Below, piece by piece: positions 17,284-26,570 of a stretch of 64,000 nucleotides of DNA. The stretch is from positions 2,476,567-2,540,566 of the forward strand of contig JABFRS010000001.1 in the NCBI GenBank assembly GCA_013141055.1. Reading direction: 5' to 3'. A program made the translations under genes and the position numbers. The stretch is from Cyclobacteriaceae bacterium. GTDB lineage: Bacteria > Bacteroidota > Bacteroidia > Cytophagales > Cyclobacteriaceae. The notes below the pieces were generated by a model, which did not search any database, was not told the DNA's origin, and saw nothing but the letters and a program-made list of their open reading frames with translations. Position 1 is the stretch's first letter. Each line of letters starts with the position of its first letter.

Positions 17284-18417
17284 TTACTTATTATCCATCA
17301 GCCCACGACCGCTTTTCTTGATTTTTCCTGAATCTTTAAGGTCTTTTGAAATAACATCCAGGATACCATTAATGAACTGCCTGCTTTTTGGAGTGCTGTA
17401 TTGTTTAGCCAGCTCGATGTATTCGTTGATCGTCACCTTTACGGGAATATTCGGAAAATCGGTTAACTCCGCTAAAGCCATTTCAAGTATCACACGATCA
17501 GTGAGTGGTAGACGATCCACTTCCCAGTTCTTTGTATTGTTTGCGATCAGTTCTTTATAACTTTTATCAAGTTTTGTGCTTGCTACGAAAAGTTTCTCGA
17601 TGAATATCTTGTCTTCTTCCCAATCCAGCGACAGTTTTTGTATTTCGACCACACCTGATTTTTCCTCAAGAGATTTCAGAGTCTTGTCGACCATACTTTT
17701 CACAATCTCATGATCTTCTGCCCATCGTAAATCCTCTTCTTCAAAGTGTGCATTGATAGCTGTGTCTCCCAGAATAATTTTACGAACCAAATGCTTGACA
17801 AAAGCTTTATGATCACTTAACTCAACAGTAGCAAGATTGGCATACTGAAGGAACTCCTTATCCGGTTTAACACAATCGCGGAACCATCCACGGACAAGAT
17901 CCATTTTCTGATCCCAACCACTTCCATTTTTTAGAGATTCCTTTTTCAGATCGGAATTGTCTTTCAATGCTGAGACTAATGGGTTCGAAGAGAAGTTTTT
18001 GGTTGGAATTTTTTTATCATGAGATGCAATAGAAGCCAGAGCTGGCACCAGATTCAGTACCGAAAGATAAAAGACGTTGATCTTCTCAACCTCCAGTACA
18101 ATATTCTTACGAAAGAAATCGAAGTCTTTCTTTACTAATTTTTGATTGAGAGTAAAAGCTTCATCAATGGCCTGATTGATCCTTGGATCAGAACTTTCCT
18201 TTACTGGCTTTTGCTGGAATTTATTTTCGAATTGCTTAAGTGCTACCGTACGCTGTCCTTTTAAGAGGACTTTATCCTGGACTTTCATGGAGTTGAGGTC
18301 CGGCTGAAAAAACGCATCAATATGCTCGAGGGCAATTTGATAATCAGCTTCTTTGCACTGCTCGTAAGCAAACAGGCTCTGCATGATTTTGATTCGAAGG
18401 GTGCGTCGGTTAAGCAT
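17284..18417 (-). CDS. nusB: Transcription antitermination factor NusB (long form)
   Basis: A 377-residue protein whose last 110 residues form the NusB domain (WEVDRLPLTDRVILEMALAE and VTINEYIELAKQYSTPKSRQF). The N-terminus MLNRRTLRIKIMQSLFAYEQ is the other half of the NusB start, so the fold is split by an insertion of roughly 230 helical residues. Such long NusB proteins are usual in Bacteroidota. The ATG at 18417 is chosen because the frame further upstream would run into the start codon of the divergent ABC transporter gene and encodes nothing conserved. NusB acts with NusE in rRNA antitermination. Confidence 0.9.
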   Translation of the reverse strand: MLNRRTLRIKIMQSLFAYEQCKEADYQIALEHIDAFFQPDLNSMKVQDKVLLKGQRTVALKQFENKFQQKPVKESSDPRINQAIDEAFTLNQKLVKKDFDFFRKNIVLEVEKINVFYLSVLNLVPALASIASHDKKIPTKNFSSNPLVSALKDNSDLKKESLKNGSGWDQKMDLVRGWFRDCVKPDKEFLQYANLATVELSDHKAFVKHLVRKIILGDTAINAHFEEEDLRWAEDHEIVKSMVDKTLKSLEEKSGVVEIQKLSLDWEEDKIFIEKLFVASTKLDKSYKELIANNTKNWEVDRLPLTDRVILEMALAELTDFPNIPVKVTINEYIELAKQYSTPKSRQFINGILDVISKDLKDSGKIKKSGRGLMDNK

Positions 18418-18532
18418 GGCAAGGAACGGTAAAAAAGAACGTCGCAAGTTACATTTTGTAGAGGATAATTGGTTGATTTGAACTAAAATTTGGCGCTCTC
18501 GTTTTAATTCCCCTGGGCCTATTCGGTCATTC

Positions 18533-20320
18533 ATGAAAGAACTTTCTCAGCTCAATAAATACCTGATTCGATATAAATGGCACCTTATCTGGGGACTGGT
18601 GTTTGTCATCATTTCAAACGTTTTTCAGATTGTACCTGCCATTATGGTGCGTCAATCCATAGACCTTGTAATGGGAAATATTCAGATTTACCGGTCATTT
18701 GGTGATTCTGCAGCTCAGGATAAATTCTTTACGGTATTTGCTCAAGGCATTCTGGTTTATGCGGTCCTGATTTTGGCCATGGCTCTTCTGCGGGGCTTGT
18801 TTTTATATTTTGTTCGTCAAACGCTTATTGTTATGAGTCGTCTCGTAGAGTTTGATCTTAAGAACGATATTTTTGAACATTATCAGACTCTTCCTTTAAG
18901 TTTCTACAGGCGCAATAACACCGGAGATCTTATGAACAGGATATCTGAGGATGTTGGACGAGTGCGCATGTATCTCGGACCGAGCATTATGTATGGATTG
19001 CAGTTGTTTACACTTTTTTTCATGCTCATTCCTGTAATGTTTATGATCAGCGTGAAGCTGACTTGGTTTGCGTTGATTCCTCTTCCATTACTATCCTTCA
19101 GCATATATTATGTGAATAACATTATTGAAAAGAGGTCGGAAGAAATTCAAAAAAGCCAGTCAAGATTAAGCACATTCGTACAGGAAGCTTTTTCGGGAAT
19201 CAGAGTTTTAAAATCTTTTACCCGTGAGAAAGAGTCAACCGCAAAGTTTGCAATTGAAAATGAAGAGTATAAAAGACAATCTCTTCGTTTAACAAGAGTT
19301 CAATCTCTTTTTTTTCCATTAATGTTAGGCCTGATTGGTTTAAGCACAATTCTTACCGTGTATGAAGGCAGCATTGAAGTAATCAATGGATCTCTGACAT
19401 TTGGCAACATTGCAGAGTTTATCATCTATGTCAACCTATTAACATGGCCCGTTGCTTCTCTTGGGTGGACCAGCAGTCTTGTTCAACGAGCAGAAGCATC
19501 GCAGAAACGTATTAATGAGTTTTTAAATACGAAAACGGACATTGTGTCTGCCAAAAACATCCATCATCCTATCAATGGTGAAATAAAATTCAACAACATA
19601 TCTTTTGTTTATCCGGATACTGGCGTCAGAGCGATTAAGAATCTCACATTCTCATTGAAGCCTGGAGAGTCTCTTGCAATAATAGGAGGTACGGGTTCCG
19701 GAAAGAGCACAATATCCAATCTTGTTTCGCGACTATACGATGTTACAGATGGAGAAATTACCATTGACAATATTCCCATCAAAGATTTTGACATAACCAA
19801 CCTGAGAAGTCAGATTGGTTATGTACCTCAGGATGTGTTTTTATTCAGTGACACCATCTTTAACAATATTGCTTTCGGTCTCAAATCTCCAGACGAAAGC
19901 AAGGTAGAGCAAGCTGCCAAGGATGCTGATGTATACCATAACATTATGGACTTCCCACTTGGCTTTAATACAAGAGTTGGAGAAAGAGGAATAACCCTGT
20001 CAGGTGGTCAAAAACAGCGAGTTTCAATCGCCAGGGCCATTGTCAGGGAGCCCAAGATATTAATGCTTGACGATGCTCTTTCAGCAGTTGATACAAAAAC
20101 TGAAAATACAATCCTTAACAGTATGAAGAACATCATGCAGGGAAGGACCACAATTATTATTTCACACCGTGTCTCCTCTGCTAAACTTGCAAATAAAATT
20201 ATTGTGTTGAGCGATGGGGAACTGGTGGAAGAAGGCACTCATGAGTCTCTGCTTGGACACAATGGTGTTTATAAGGAATTGTATGAGAAGCAAATGATGA
20301 CGGAAGAGACTGAAAATTAA
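18533..20320 (+). CDS. ABC exporter half, degenerate-site subunit (MdlA-like)
   Basis: A 595-residue half-transporter: six membrane helices (about 15-320) and a nucleotide-binding domain with Walker A GGTGSGKST (384-392), signature LSGGQ (489-493) and Walker B LMLDDALSAVD. The catalytic glutamate is replaced by Asp (D514), the hallmark of the degenerate site in heterodimeric exporters such as MdlA or TM287. The likely partner, with intact Glu but altered signature, is the gene at 21667-23439. The substrate is unknown. The divergent nusB gene lies upstream. Confidence 0.92.
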   Translation: MKELSQLNKYLIRYKWHLIWGLVFVIISNVFQIVPAIMVRQSIDLVMGNIQIYRSFGDSAAQDKFFTVFAQGILVYAVLILAMALLRGLFLYFVRQTLIVMSRLVEFDLKNDIFEHYQTLPLSFYRRNNTGDLMNRISEDVGRVRMYLGPSIMYGLQLFTLFFMLIPVMFMISVKLTWFALIPLPLLSFSIYYVNNIIEKRSEEIQKSQSRLSTFVQEAFSGIRVLKSFTREKESTAKFAIENEEYKRQSLRLTRVQSLFFPLMLGLIGLSTILTVYEGSIEVINGSLTFGNIAEFIIYVNLLTWPVASLGWTSSLVQRAEASQKRINEFLNTKTDIVSAKNIHHPINGEIKFNNISFVYPDTGVRAIKNLTFSLKPGESLAIIGGTGSGKSTISNLVSRLYDVTDGEITIDNIPIKDFDITNLRSQIGYVPQDVFLFSDTIFNNIAFGLKSPDESKVEQAAKDADVYHNIMDFPLGFNTRVGERGITLSGGQKQRVSIARAIVREPKILMLDDALSAVDTKTENTILNSMKNIMQGRTTIIISHRVSSAKLANKIIVLSDGELVEEGTHESLLGHNGVYKELYEKQMMTEETEN

Positions 20321-20872
20321 CTATTGGGTTGATAGCTTCACGTACGTCAGCCGATATGTAATAACGGTGCCACCATCATTCTCCACTCTTACTCCTTCCA
20401 GAATATCAGAGATTTTTTCAGTAGTGAAATTAAAAGAAGTTGACTTGCCTTTGCCTTCCATGTGTTTGTAAACCAGAATGCTTCCTCCTTCTGTTGTATT
20501 GAATTCGCCAATGATAGAATAGCTGGTGAGATTTTCCTTGTCAAGAGATACCTCGATGTATTCTCTTCCGGTTCCTTCAGGGTCGCGAATGATTGCAACT
20601 TTTGCATAATTATCTTTCTGATCCGTAGTTTTTACTTTATCAGCAGATCCCAGAAAGCCTTTTCCTTTTTTAGTTACTGAACCCGATACAGAATAGATTC
20701 CCTCAATGGAATTGAGTTTATCTTTTTTCATGTATCGCCTCATCAATCCCTTAAAATCCAGTTGTTCGTAGGGAGATGATTGATTCACCTTCCTCATATT
20801 TTGCAATCGTTCGATTGAACAACTCTGCATCAGGAGAACTAAACAAATGATTGCTGTGACTTTAGATAACAT
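20321..20872 (-). CDS. Lipoprotein of unknown function
   Basis: A 183-residue protein with a lipoprotein signal (ICLVLLMQSCSIE, Cys about 18) and a mostly beta-strand mature part. I recognise no domain. Its stop codon directly abuts the stop of the convergent ABC exporter gene. It lies 18 nt after the outer-membrane barrel gene on the same strand, so the two may be co-transcribed between the two ABC half-exporter genes; a functional link is only a guess. Confidence 0.65.
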   Translation of the reverse strand: MLSKVTAIICLVLLMQSCSIERLQNMRKVNQSSPYEQLDFKGLMRRYMKKDKLNSIEGIYSVSGSVTKKGKGFLGSADKVKTTDQKDNYAKVAIIRDPEGTGREYIEVSLDKENLTSYSIIGEFNTTEGGSILVYKHMEGKGKSTSFNFTTEKISDILEGVRVENDGGTVITYRLTYVKLSTQ

Positions 20873-20890
20873 GAGGAAAAGATGACGTTA

Positions 20891-21604
20891 TCAGAAAACA
20901 TATCGTAAACCAACGCCGCCCTGAAATCGAGTATATCCAGGATCAATCAAGGCATCGGTAAACATTTCTATCTCAATGAAAGCAGAGATGGGTAATGAAA
21001 AATAGGAATATTCAAAACCAACAACGGCAACGGGTCCATAGGTGAAGCGATTCTCAGTGAACTTTCCGAATCTTCCATCATCTGTATTGAATGCTCGGTC
21101 ATTGAAGTTGTAATCGTATTGAATACTGGTGTTTCTCCACTGCCAGCCGACACCCGCATAAAGCTGAAGTCCCTTAGAAATTTTTTCAGCATCCCACTGA
21201 TACAAAAATTTGGTTTCAACAAACCAATCACTGAGAGCCTTGTGAGTCAGGTAAGCAATACTCTGATCTTTTTTCAATGTATCCGGGAGATAGCCATTAA
21301 ATGCTTCACGATAATAGCGGTTGTAGAGTCCACTGGCGGCCTTGCCTACATCGGCTGCAAATGAAAAATGCTTGGTGGCGTAGAACTTATAAGTAATTGC
21401 AAATGGATCACCGAGTTTAAAGCCGATCCCCTGGTATGGATAGCGACTTTCTTCAAAGATTGGGCAAATAATACGCGCCTTGTTGCCGTGAATTTTGTGC
21501 ACGGTGAAGGTTGAGCTTCTGGGACTTTTTCTGGATTGAGCATAGCAGCTTGCAGCTCCAAAGAGCAACAAAACCATAATCCAGCCGAATTTTGAGCAAC
21601 GCAT
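20891..21604 (-). CDS. Outer-membrane beta-barrel-like protein
   Basis: A 237-residue protein with a signal peptide (IMVLLLFGAASCYAQ) and alternating aromatic beta-strands such as FSFAADVGKA, LQLYAGVGWQWR and YGPVAVVGFEYSYF. It ends GGVGLRYVF, a terminal Phe typical of barrel proteins inserted by BAM. An exact -7 element ends only 5 nt before the ATG, so the transcript may be almost leaderless. A start at the internal Met (21577) is possible but would leave a signal with no basic residue. Function unknown. Confidence 0.65.
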   Translation of the reverse strand: MRCSKFGWIMVLLLFGAASCYAQSRKSPRSSTFTVHKIHGNKARIICPIFEESRYPYQGIGFKLGDPFAITYKFYATKHFSFAADVGKAASGLYNRYYREAFNGYLPDTLKKDQSIAYLTHKALSDWFVETKFLYQWDAEKISKGLQLYAGVGWQWRNTSIQYDYNFNDRAFNTDDGRFGKFTENRFTYGPVAVVGFEYSYFSLPISAFIEIEMFTDALIDPGYTRFQGGVGLRYVF

Positions 21605-21609
21605 TAGAG

Positions 21610-21617
21610 CAAATATA
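21610..21617 (-). promoter_or_regulatory. -7 element of the beta-barrel gene
   Basis: TATATTTG on the minus strand matches TAnnTTTG and a TTG lies about 16 nt further upstream. Only five bases separate it from the ATG at 21604, so transcription would start at or next to the start codon. Confidence 0.55.
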
Positions 21618-21666
21618 ATGGTTTTGCAATAAGCAAGGGTTTTGACGCCAAAAGGGCAGCCAAACG

Positions 21667-23439
21667 TCAGACGACTTCTTTATACTGCATTTTGTGAAGC
21701 TGAGAATAGAAGCCTGCCTGCTCCAAAAGCTCCTCATGCCGTCCGGATTCCTTGATTTCGCCCTTTTCAAGAACAATGATTTTGTCTGCCTTCTGGATAG
21801 TGGAAAGCCTGTGGGCAATGACGATGGAGGTGCGATGACTCATCATTTTGCCGATGGCATCCTGTATCATTTCTTCTGTTTCGGAATCTACAGAAGAAGT
21901 CGCTTCGTCGAGAATGAGAATTTTGGGATCATAGACCATGGCCCGGATAAAAGACAGAAGTTGTCGCTGACCCACTGATAATGTTGAACCACGCTCCATG
22001 ACATTGTAATCAAGTTTGCCAGGCAATCTGTCGATGAACTTCCTCGCCCCAACAAGGTCTGCCGCATGAAGAATCATTTCGTCCGTTACTTCTGTGTTTC
22101 CCAGAGTGATATTGTTTCGGATCGTATCGGAGAATAGAAAAACGTCCTGAAGAACCACACCGATATTTTTTCTCAATGAATTGAGATCATAATTCTTGAT
22201 ATCGACACCATCAATTTTTATAGATCCTCTTTCAATATCATAGAATCTGTTCAAAAGATTGATAATAGAAGATTTGCCTGCACCGGTTGCTCCAACCATA
22301 GCAACGGTTTCTCCCGGTTTGATATCAAGATTGATGTCTTTCAAAACATATTGTGATTCGGTATAGGCAAACCACACATGATCAAATGAAACTTCTCCTT
22401 TCATTACCTCCGGATGGTGCTCACCATTCTTCATAAGGTGTTCCTCACTATCAAGAAGATTAATAATTCGTGAAGAGCTCACAATTCCCATTTGAAGAGT
22501 ATTGTACCGGTCGGCAATCATCCTTATTGGCCGGAAGAACATTTGTATATACATGATGAACGCAGTCAGTGTTCCAATGGTGATTCCCGTTTCTTCAACA
22601 TTTAAAACACTTTTTGATCCATACCACATCACCAATCCAATGCCCATGGCGGCAATGATCTCAGCAACAGGAAAGTAAACTGAATAATAAAGCACAGACT
22701 TCAGGTTAGAATCAAAGTGCTCCTTATTGATCTCTTTGAATTTTTCAAATTCTCTTTTCTCACTTCCAAAGATCTGCACGATGTTCATACCAGTGATGTG
22801 CTCCTGAACGAAAGAATTCAGATTAGACACAGCATTACGAACATCGTTGAATGCAACTTTAATTTTTTCTTTAAAGATATAGGTGGCCAGAAACATCAAT
22901 GGAATACAGGACAGACTTACAAGAGACAGTCTCCAATCCGTCCAGAACATGAAAGCAAGAATGAAAATGATCTGAAGGAGATCGGCCATCATCGCCGCCA
23001 AACCTTCACTGAAAACATCGGCAAGAGTTTCTACATCTGAAATGGTGCGGGTAACCAATCGCCCGATGGGAGTCTTATCAAAAAAACTGATGCGAAGACT
23101 GATGATGTACTCATAAAGTTTTATTCTGATATCCCGAATTATATATTGACCGATCCTTCCTGAAATGTAGGTGTGGATATATTGAAGGATCGATTGAAAT
23201 ACAAGGAGGCCGATGAGAAGTGCAGTAAAATAGATTACCATTTGGTAATTACCTTCTGAGACATAGTCATCCAGAATAAGTTGTGTTAGATAAACCCGAT
23301 AAGGAGAAAGGAATCCAAGAAAAAAAGTAAGGACAATGACAAAGTAGAATCTCCCCTTGTATGGTTTGATAAACTGAAAAATACGTTTCAGTACTGTGAA
23401 GTCTATAATATTACCACTACTGACCTTTTCTTTTTCCAT
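21667..23439 (-). CDS. ABC exporter half, catalytic-site subunit (MdlB-like)
   Basis: A 590-residue half-transporter: six membrane helices (about 30-310), Walker A GATGAGKSS (383-391), Walker B with intact catalytic glutamate (D511-E512) and a non-standard signature LSVGQ (487-491) in place of LSGGQ. MdlB and TM288, which pair with a degenerate partner, share this combination. The gene at 18533-20320 has the complementary defect, so the two are proposed to form one heterodimer despite lying on opposite strands. It precedes nothing on its strand within 60 nt; truA lies just upstream. Confidence 0.92.
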   Translation of the reverse strand: MEKEKVSSGNIIDFTVLKRIFQFIKPYKGRFYFVIVLTFFLGFLSPYRVYLTQLILDDYVSEGNYQMVIYFTALLIGLLVFQSILQYIHTYISGRIGQYIIRDIRIKLYEYIISLRISFFDKTPIGRLVTRTISDVETLADVFSEGLAAMMADLLQIIFILAFMFWTDWRLSLVSLSCIPLMFLATYIFKEKIKVAFNDVRNAVSNLNSFVQEHITGMNIVQIFGSEKREFEKFKEINKEHFDSNLKSVLYYSVYFPVAEIIAAMGIGLVMWYGSKSVLNVEETGITIGTLTAFIMYIQMFFRPIRMIADRYNTLQMGIVSSSRIINLLDSEEHLMKNGEHHPEVMKGEVSFDHVWFAYTESQYVLKDINLDIKPGETVAMVGATGAGKSSIINLLNRFYDIERGSIKIDGVDIKNYDLNSLRKNIGVVLQDVFLFSDTIRNNITLGNTEVTDEMILHAADLVGARKFIDRLPGKLDYNVMERGSTLSVGQRQLLSFIRAMVYDPKILILDEATSSVDSETEEMIQDAIGKMMSHRTSIVIAHRLSTIQKADKIIVLEKGEIKESGRHEELLEQAGFYSQLHKMQYKEVV

Positions 23440-23469
23440 GCTTGCCTTCCTGCCCTCGAAAACGACTAA

Positions 23470-24216
23470 CTATTTAATAAAAATCGATTTAGGATACTTT
23501 ACACTCATCAAAAATAGCCCTTCTGGTGGGGCATTCATTCCTGCTTTTTTGCGGTCTTTGCTTTTCAGGATCTTTTTAAAATCCTCCAGGTTTAGTTTTC
23601 CTGTGCCGACATCAAGCAATGTGCCCACCACAGCACGAACCATTCCTCTCAAAAACCTATTGGCAGTGATGGTAAAAACGAGCAAATCATCCTTTTGATT
23701 CCATTCTGCCAGTTTTACATTGCAAATAAAGTGGTTCACGTCAGTTTTTACTTTGCTGAAACATTCAAAATCATGTTCCCCGGTCAGTAACGCAGCAGCT
23801 TGTTGCAGGGTTGGGATGTCGATAGATTTAAAATAATAAAAGGCGAGTCCTTCACGAAGAGGATCTTTTACTCGCGTAATGTGATACTCATAAGTTCTTT
23901 CAAAAGCATCGTACCGGGCACTGGCTTCAGGTTTTACCTTTTGTACCGAACGTATCGCGATGTCTTTGGGCAAAAAAGAATTCAACCGGATAATCATTTT
24001 ATCAACGTCAAATACTTTTTCAATGTCAGCATGAAAAAATTGTTGTTTACAATGAACACCTGTGTCGGTGCGACCACTTCCGACAATAGAAATCTCATCA
24101 CGAAAAAGCTGACTCATTACCTCTTCAACTCGCTGCTGAACTCCTATAGCATTCAGTTGAGATTGCCATCCGTGATAGTTTGTGCCATTGTATGAGATTT
24201 CAAAGAAGAAGCGCAT
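23470..24216 (-). CDS. truA: tRNA pseudouridine synthase A
   Basis: A 248-residue TruA, which makes pseudouridine at positions 38-40 of tRNA anticodon arms. The catalytic Asp is D51 in GSGRTDTGVH, with the start RFFFEISYNGTNYHGWQ and the conserved FLRGMVRAVVGTLLDVG near residue 205. Length is normal. It is 30 nt upstream of the MdlB-like gene on the same strand, an adjacency that looks like one transcription unit. Confidence 0.94.
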   Translation of the reverse strand: MRFFFEISYNGTNYHGWQSQLNAIGVQQRVEEVMSQLFRDEISIVGSGRTDTGVHCKQQFFHADIEKVFDVDKMIIRLNSFLPKDIAIRSVQKVKPEASARYDAFERTYEYHITRVKDPLREGLAFYYFKSIDIPTLQQAAALLTGEHDFECFSKVKTDVNHFICNVKLAEWNQKDDLLVFTITANRFLRGMVRAVVGTLLDVGTGKLNLEDFKKILKSKDRKKAGMNAPPEGLFLMSVKYPKSIFIK

Positions 24217-24288
24217 AAGAATCAGAAATCAAAATGGTAAACTCGAAGTGAAGAGATAATTATGTTCTCTCAAATTTTGCGCTGATGG

Positions 24289-25494
24289 CTAACTTGTGTA
24301 TTCCGGATTTTCATAAACCACTGCAGCTCCTTGTCCAACACCAATACACATTGTTGCCAGACCGTATTTCACTTTACGTTTCCGCATTTCATGTATAAGA
24401 GTCGCACTAATCCGAACGCCACTGCAACCGAGAGGATGACCAATTGCGATAGCTCCGCCATTAACATTAACGATATCAGGATTTAATCCAAGGTCGTGAA
24501 TCGAAGCAAGAGATTGAGACGCGAATGCTTCGTTCAATTCTACCAAACCAAGATCAGCAACTTTAAGACCGGCTCGTTGTAGTGCTTTTCGAGAAGCAGG
24601 GACAGGACCAATCCCCATGTATGCAGGATCTACTCCGGCGACTGCCATCGAAACCACTTTTGCCAATGGCTTTAAGTTATATTTTTTAACAGCTTCTTCA
24701 CTTGCAATCAGGGATGCGGCTGCGCCATCATTAATGCCAGATGAATTGCCAGCCGTTACAGTTCCGTTTTCAATGAATGCGGGCTTAAGTGTCGCAAGCT
24801 TTTCAAGAGATGTAGTTCTGGGATATTCATCCCGATCAAAAACAACACTGTCTTTATTTTTTTTGAAGGAGACGGAGATAAGTTCTTCCTTAAATTTATT
24901 GGAAGCTTGAGCGGTAAAATATTTTTCCTGAGAATGAAGAGCAAACTGATCTTGCTGTCCGCGAGTGATGTTCCATTTTTTTGCGACGTTCTCAGCTGTT
25001 TCACCCATGCTATAGGGATGATACATTTTCGAAAGAGCAGTGTTCACAAATCGCCAACCCAATGTTGTATCAAAAATTTCTGCTTTGCGCGAATATGCCT
25101 CTTCTGATTTAGGCATTACAAAGGGAGCACGACTCATGCTTTCAACACCACCTGCTATAAAGAGTTCTCCATTTCCGGTCATGATACCGCGCGATGCCTC
25201 CATGATCGCTTGTAAACCCGAAGCACAAAGACGATTGACGGTTACGCCCGCTACGGATACAGGGAGTCCGGCAAGCAGCAAAGCCATTCGGGCGACATTT
25301 CGATTATCTTCTCCTGCCTGATTTGCTGCTCCAAAAACCACATCTTCAATTTGATTGAAATCAATAGAAGGATTTCTCTTCATTAACTCAATAATTGTGA
25401 ACGCTGCGAGGTCATCAGGTCTCACAGAAGCGAGTGATCCGCCATACTTCCCAATGGGAGTTCTAAGAATATCAACAATGTAAGCCGTTTTCAT
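24289..25494 (-). CDS. Thiolase (acetyl-CoA acyltransferase)
   Basis: A 401-residue thiolase. The acyl-carrying Cys is C90 in VNRLCASGLQ, with H353 in AIGHPLGCSG and C383 in TMCIGVGQG completing the active site. It closely fits the FadA/PcaF group that cleaves or makes 3-ketoacyl-CoA; which direction and chain length cannot be told. No other beta-oxidation gene is next to it. It diverges from the DUF4293 gene. Confidence 0.9.
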   Translation of the reverse strand: MKTAYIVDILRTPIGKYGGSLASVRPDDLAAFTIIELMKRNPSIDFNQIEDVVFGAANQAGEDNRNVARMALLLAGLPVSVAGVTVNRLCASGLQAIMEASRGIMTGNGELFIAGGVESMSRAPFVMPKSEEAYSRKAEIFDTTLGWRFVNTALSKMYHPYSMGETAENVAKKWNITRGQQDQFALHSQEKYFTAQASNKFKEELISVSFKKNKDSVVFDRDEYPRTTSLEKLATLKPAFIENGTVTAGNSSGINDGAAASLIASEEAVKKYNLKPLAKVVSMAVAGVDPAYMGIGPVPASRKALQRAGLKVADLGLVELNEAFASQSLASIHDLGLNPDIVNVNGGAIAIGHPLGCSGVRISATLIHEMRKRKVKYGLATMCIGVGQGAAVVYENPEYTS

Positions 25495-25523
25495 AATGGA
25501 GTGCGAACAAAGGCAAAAATTCC

Positions 25524-25531
25524 TACTTTTG
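25524..25531 (+). promoter_or_regulatory. Candidate -7 element before the DUF4293 gene
   Basis: TACTTTTG matches TAnnTTTG and lies 39 nt before the ATG at 25571 in the divergent gap with the thiolase gene. No convincing -33 element is seen. Confidence 0.4.
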
Positions 25532-25570
25532 GCCTTTCGATAAAACGACTCAAGTTAGCTCAACCTATTT

Positions 25571-26035
25571 ATGTGGCAAAGAAAGCAAACAATATTCCTG
25601 ACGGTGACAGTGCTTTGTCTGGTATTATCTATTTTTTTTCCTATTTGGTCGAGTACAGAAGAGGGAGTGGACAAAATGCTTTTCCCGCTTCATTACACCA
25701 TTAAAACCGGAGATGTCCGCAATACAGTATACTTTCCTTACGCAATTGTCTCTATACTTTTAATCGCCGCTGCAACACTGGCAATCTATGAAATAGGAAA
25801 ATTTGAAAACCGTTTGCTTCAACTAAAACTTGCTGCTTTGAATTCGTTGCTGATGGCAGGAGCAATCGGATTTTCAGTTTATTTCATGATCGATCTTATT
25901 AAAGTAAATCAAATAGGAGGAGAGAGAGGATGGGGCTTTTGGCTTCCGGCAGCAGCAATGATCAATAATATGGTTGCCAATCGGTTTATCCGGCAAGATG
26001 AAAAGCTAGTCAGAGATTCAGACCGGTTGCGATAA
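25571..26035 (+). CDS. DUF4293 four-helix membrane protein
   Basis: A 154-residue protein beginning MWQRKQTIFLTV, the usual N-terminus of the Bacteroidota DUF4293 family, with four membrane helices (about 6-24, 50-70, 82-104, 116-136) and a short charged tail. Function is unknown. It is followed by tpx 37 nt downstream on the same strand and may be co-transcribed. Confidence 0.8.
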   Translation: MWQRKQTIFLTVTVLCLVLSIFFPIWSSTEEGVDKMLFPLHYTIKTGDVRNTVYFPYAIVSILLIAAATLAIYEIGKFENRLLQLKLAALNSLLMAGAIGFSVYFMIDLIKVNQIGGERGWGFWLPAAAMINNMVANRFIRQDEKLVRDSDRLR

Positions 26036-26072
26036 CCTCAGCACAGAAGTTCAAACAGAAAACAAATACTAA

Positions 26073-26570
26073 ATGGCTCAAACTAAGCTTGGTGGAAGTA
26101 CAGTTAATACCAATGGAACACTCCCGGTTGCAGGAAGTGCAGCTCCTGATTTTTCATTGACAGGTGTTGACCTCAAAGAGGTAAGTCTTAAAAACTATGA
26201 AGGCAAGAACATTGTAATGAATATCTTCCCAAGTATTGATACAAATGTTTGTGCTGCTTCTGTTCGTGAATTTAATAAGGCTGTTGCTGCTATTGATAAC
26301 ACAATCGTATTAAGCATTTCGAAAGATCTTCCTTTTGCTATGAAACGTTTTTGCGGTGTTGAAGGAATAAATAAAATCGCAATGCTTTCAGATTTTAAAG
26401 CAAAAGGATTTTCAGAATCGTATGGTGTCGAAATGACCGATGGAAGATTAAATGGCCTCTTTGCCAGGGCTGTTGTTGTGATTGCGCCTGACGGCAAAAT
26501 AAAATACTCTGAGCTGGTTTCCTCTATTGACGACGAGCCAGACTATGAAGCAGCACTGGCCGTGCTCTAA
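26073..26570 (+). CDS. tpx: Thiol peroxidase (atypical 2-Cys peroxiredoxin)
   Basis: A 165-residue Tpx that reduces peroxides with thioredoxin. The peroxidatic Cys is C60 in FPSIDTNVC and the resolving Cys is C94 in KRFCGVEG; both are conserved. TKLGGSTVNTNGTLP at the N-terminus is typical. Its stop codon overlaps that of the convergent aminotransferase gene by 4 bp. Confidence 0.95.
   Translation: MAQTKLGGSTVNTNGTLPVAGSAAPDFSLTGVDLKEVSLKNYEGKNIVMNIFPSIDTNVCAASVREFNKAVAAIDNTIVLSISKDLPFAMKRFCGVEGINKIAMLSDFKAKGFSESYGVEMTDGRLNGLFARAVVVIAPDGKIKYSELVSSIDDEPDYEAALAVL

Noticed and set aside
17975-17995. tRNA T-arm-like GGGTTCGAA
   Set aside because: It lies inside nusB coding sequence with no matching cloverleaf around it. 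I found no tRNA in the window.
18418-18534. Upstream extension of nusB to an ATG at 18534
   Set aside because: It would overlap the start of the divergent ABC exporter gene, adds 39 residues with no conserved sequence, and the NusB-type N-terminus MLNRRTLRIKIMQ starts at 18417.
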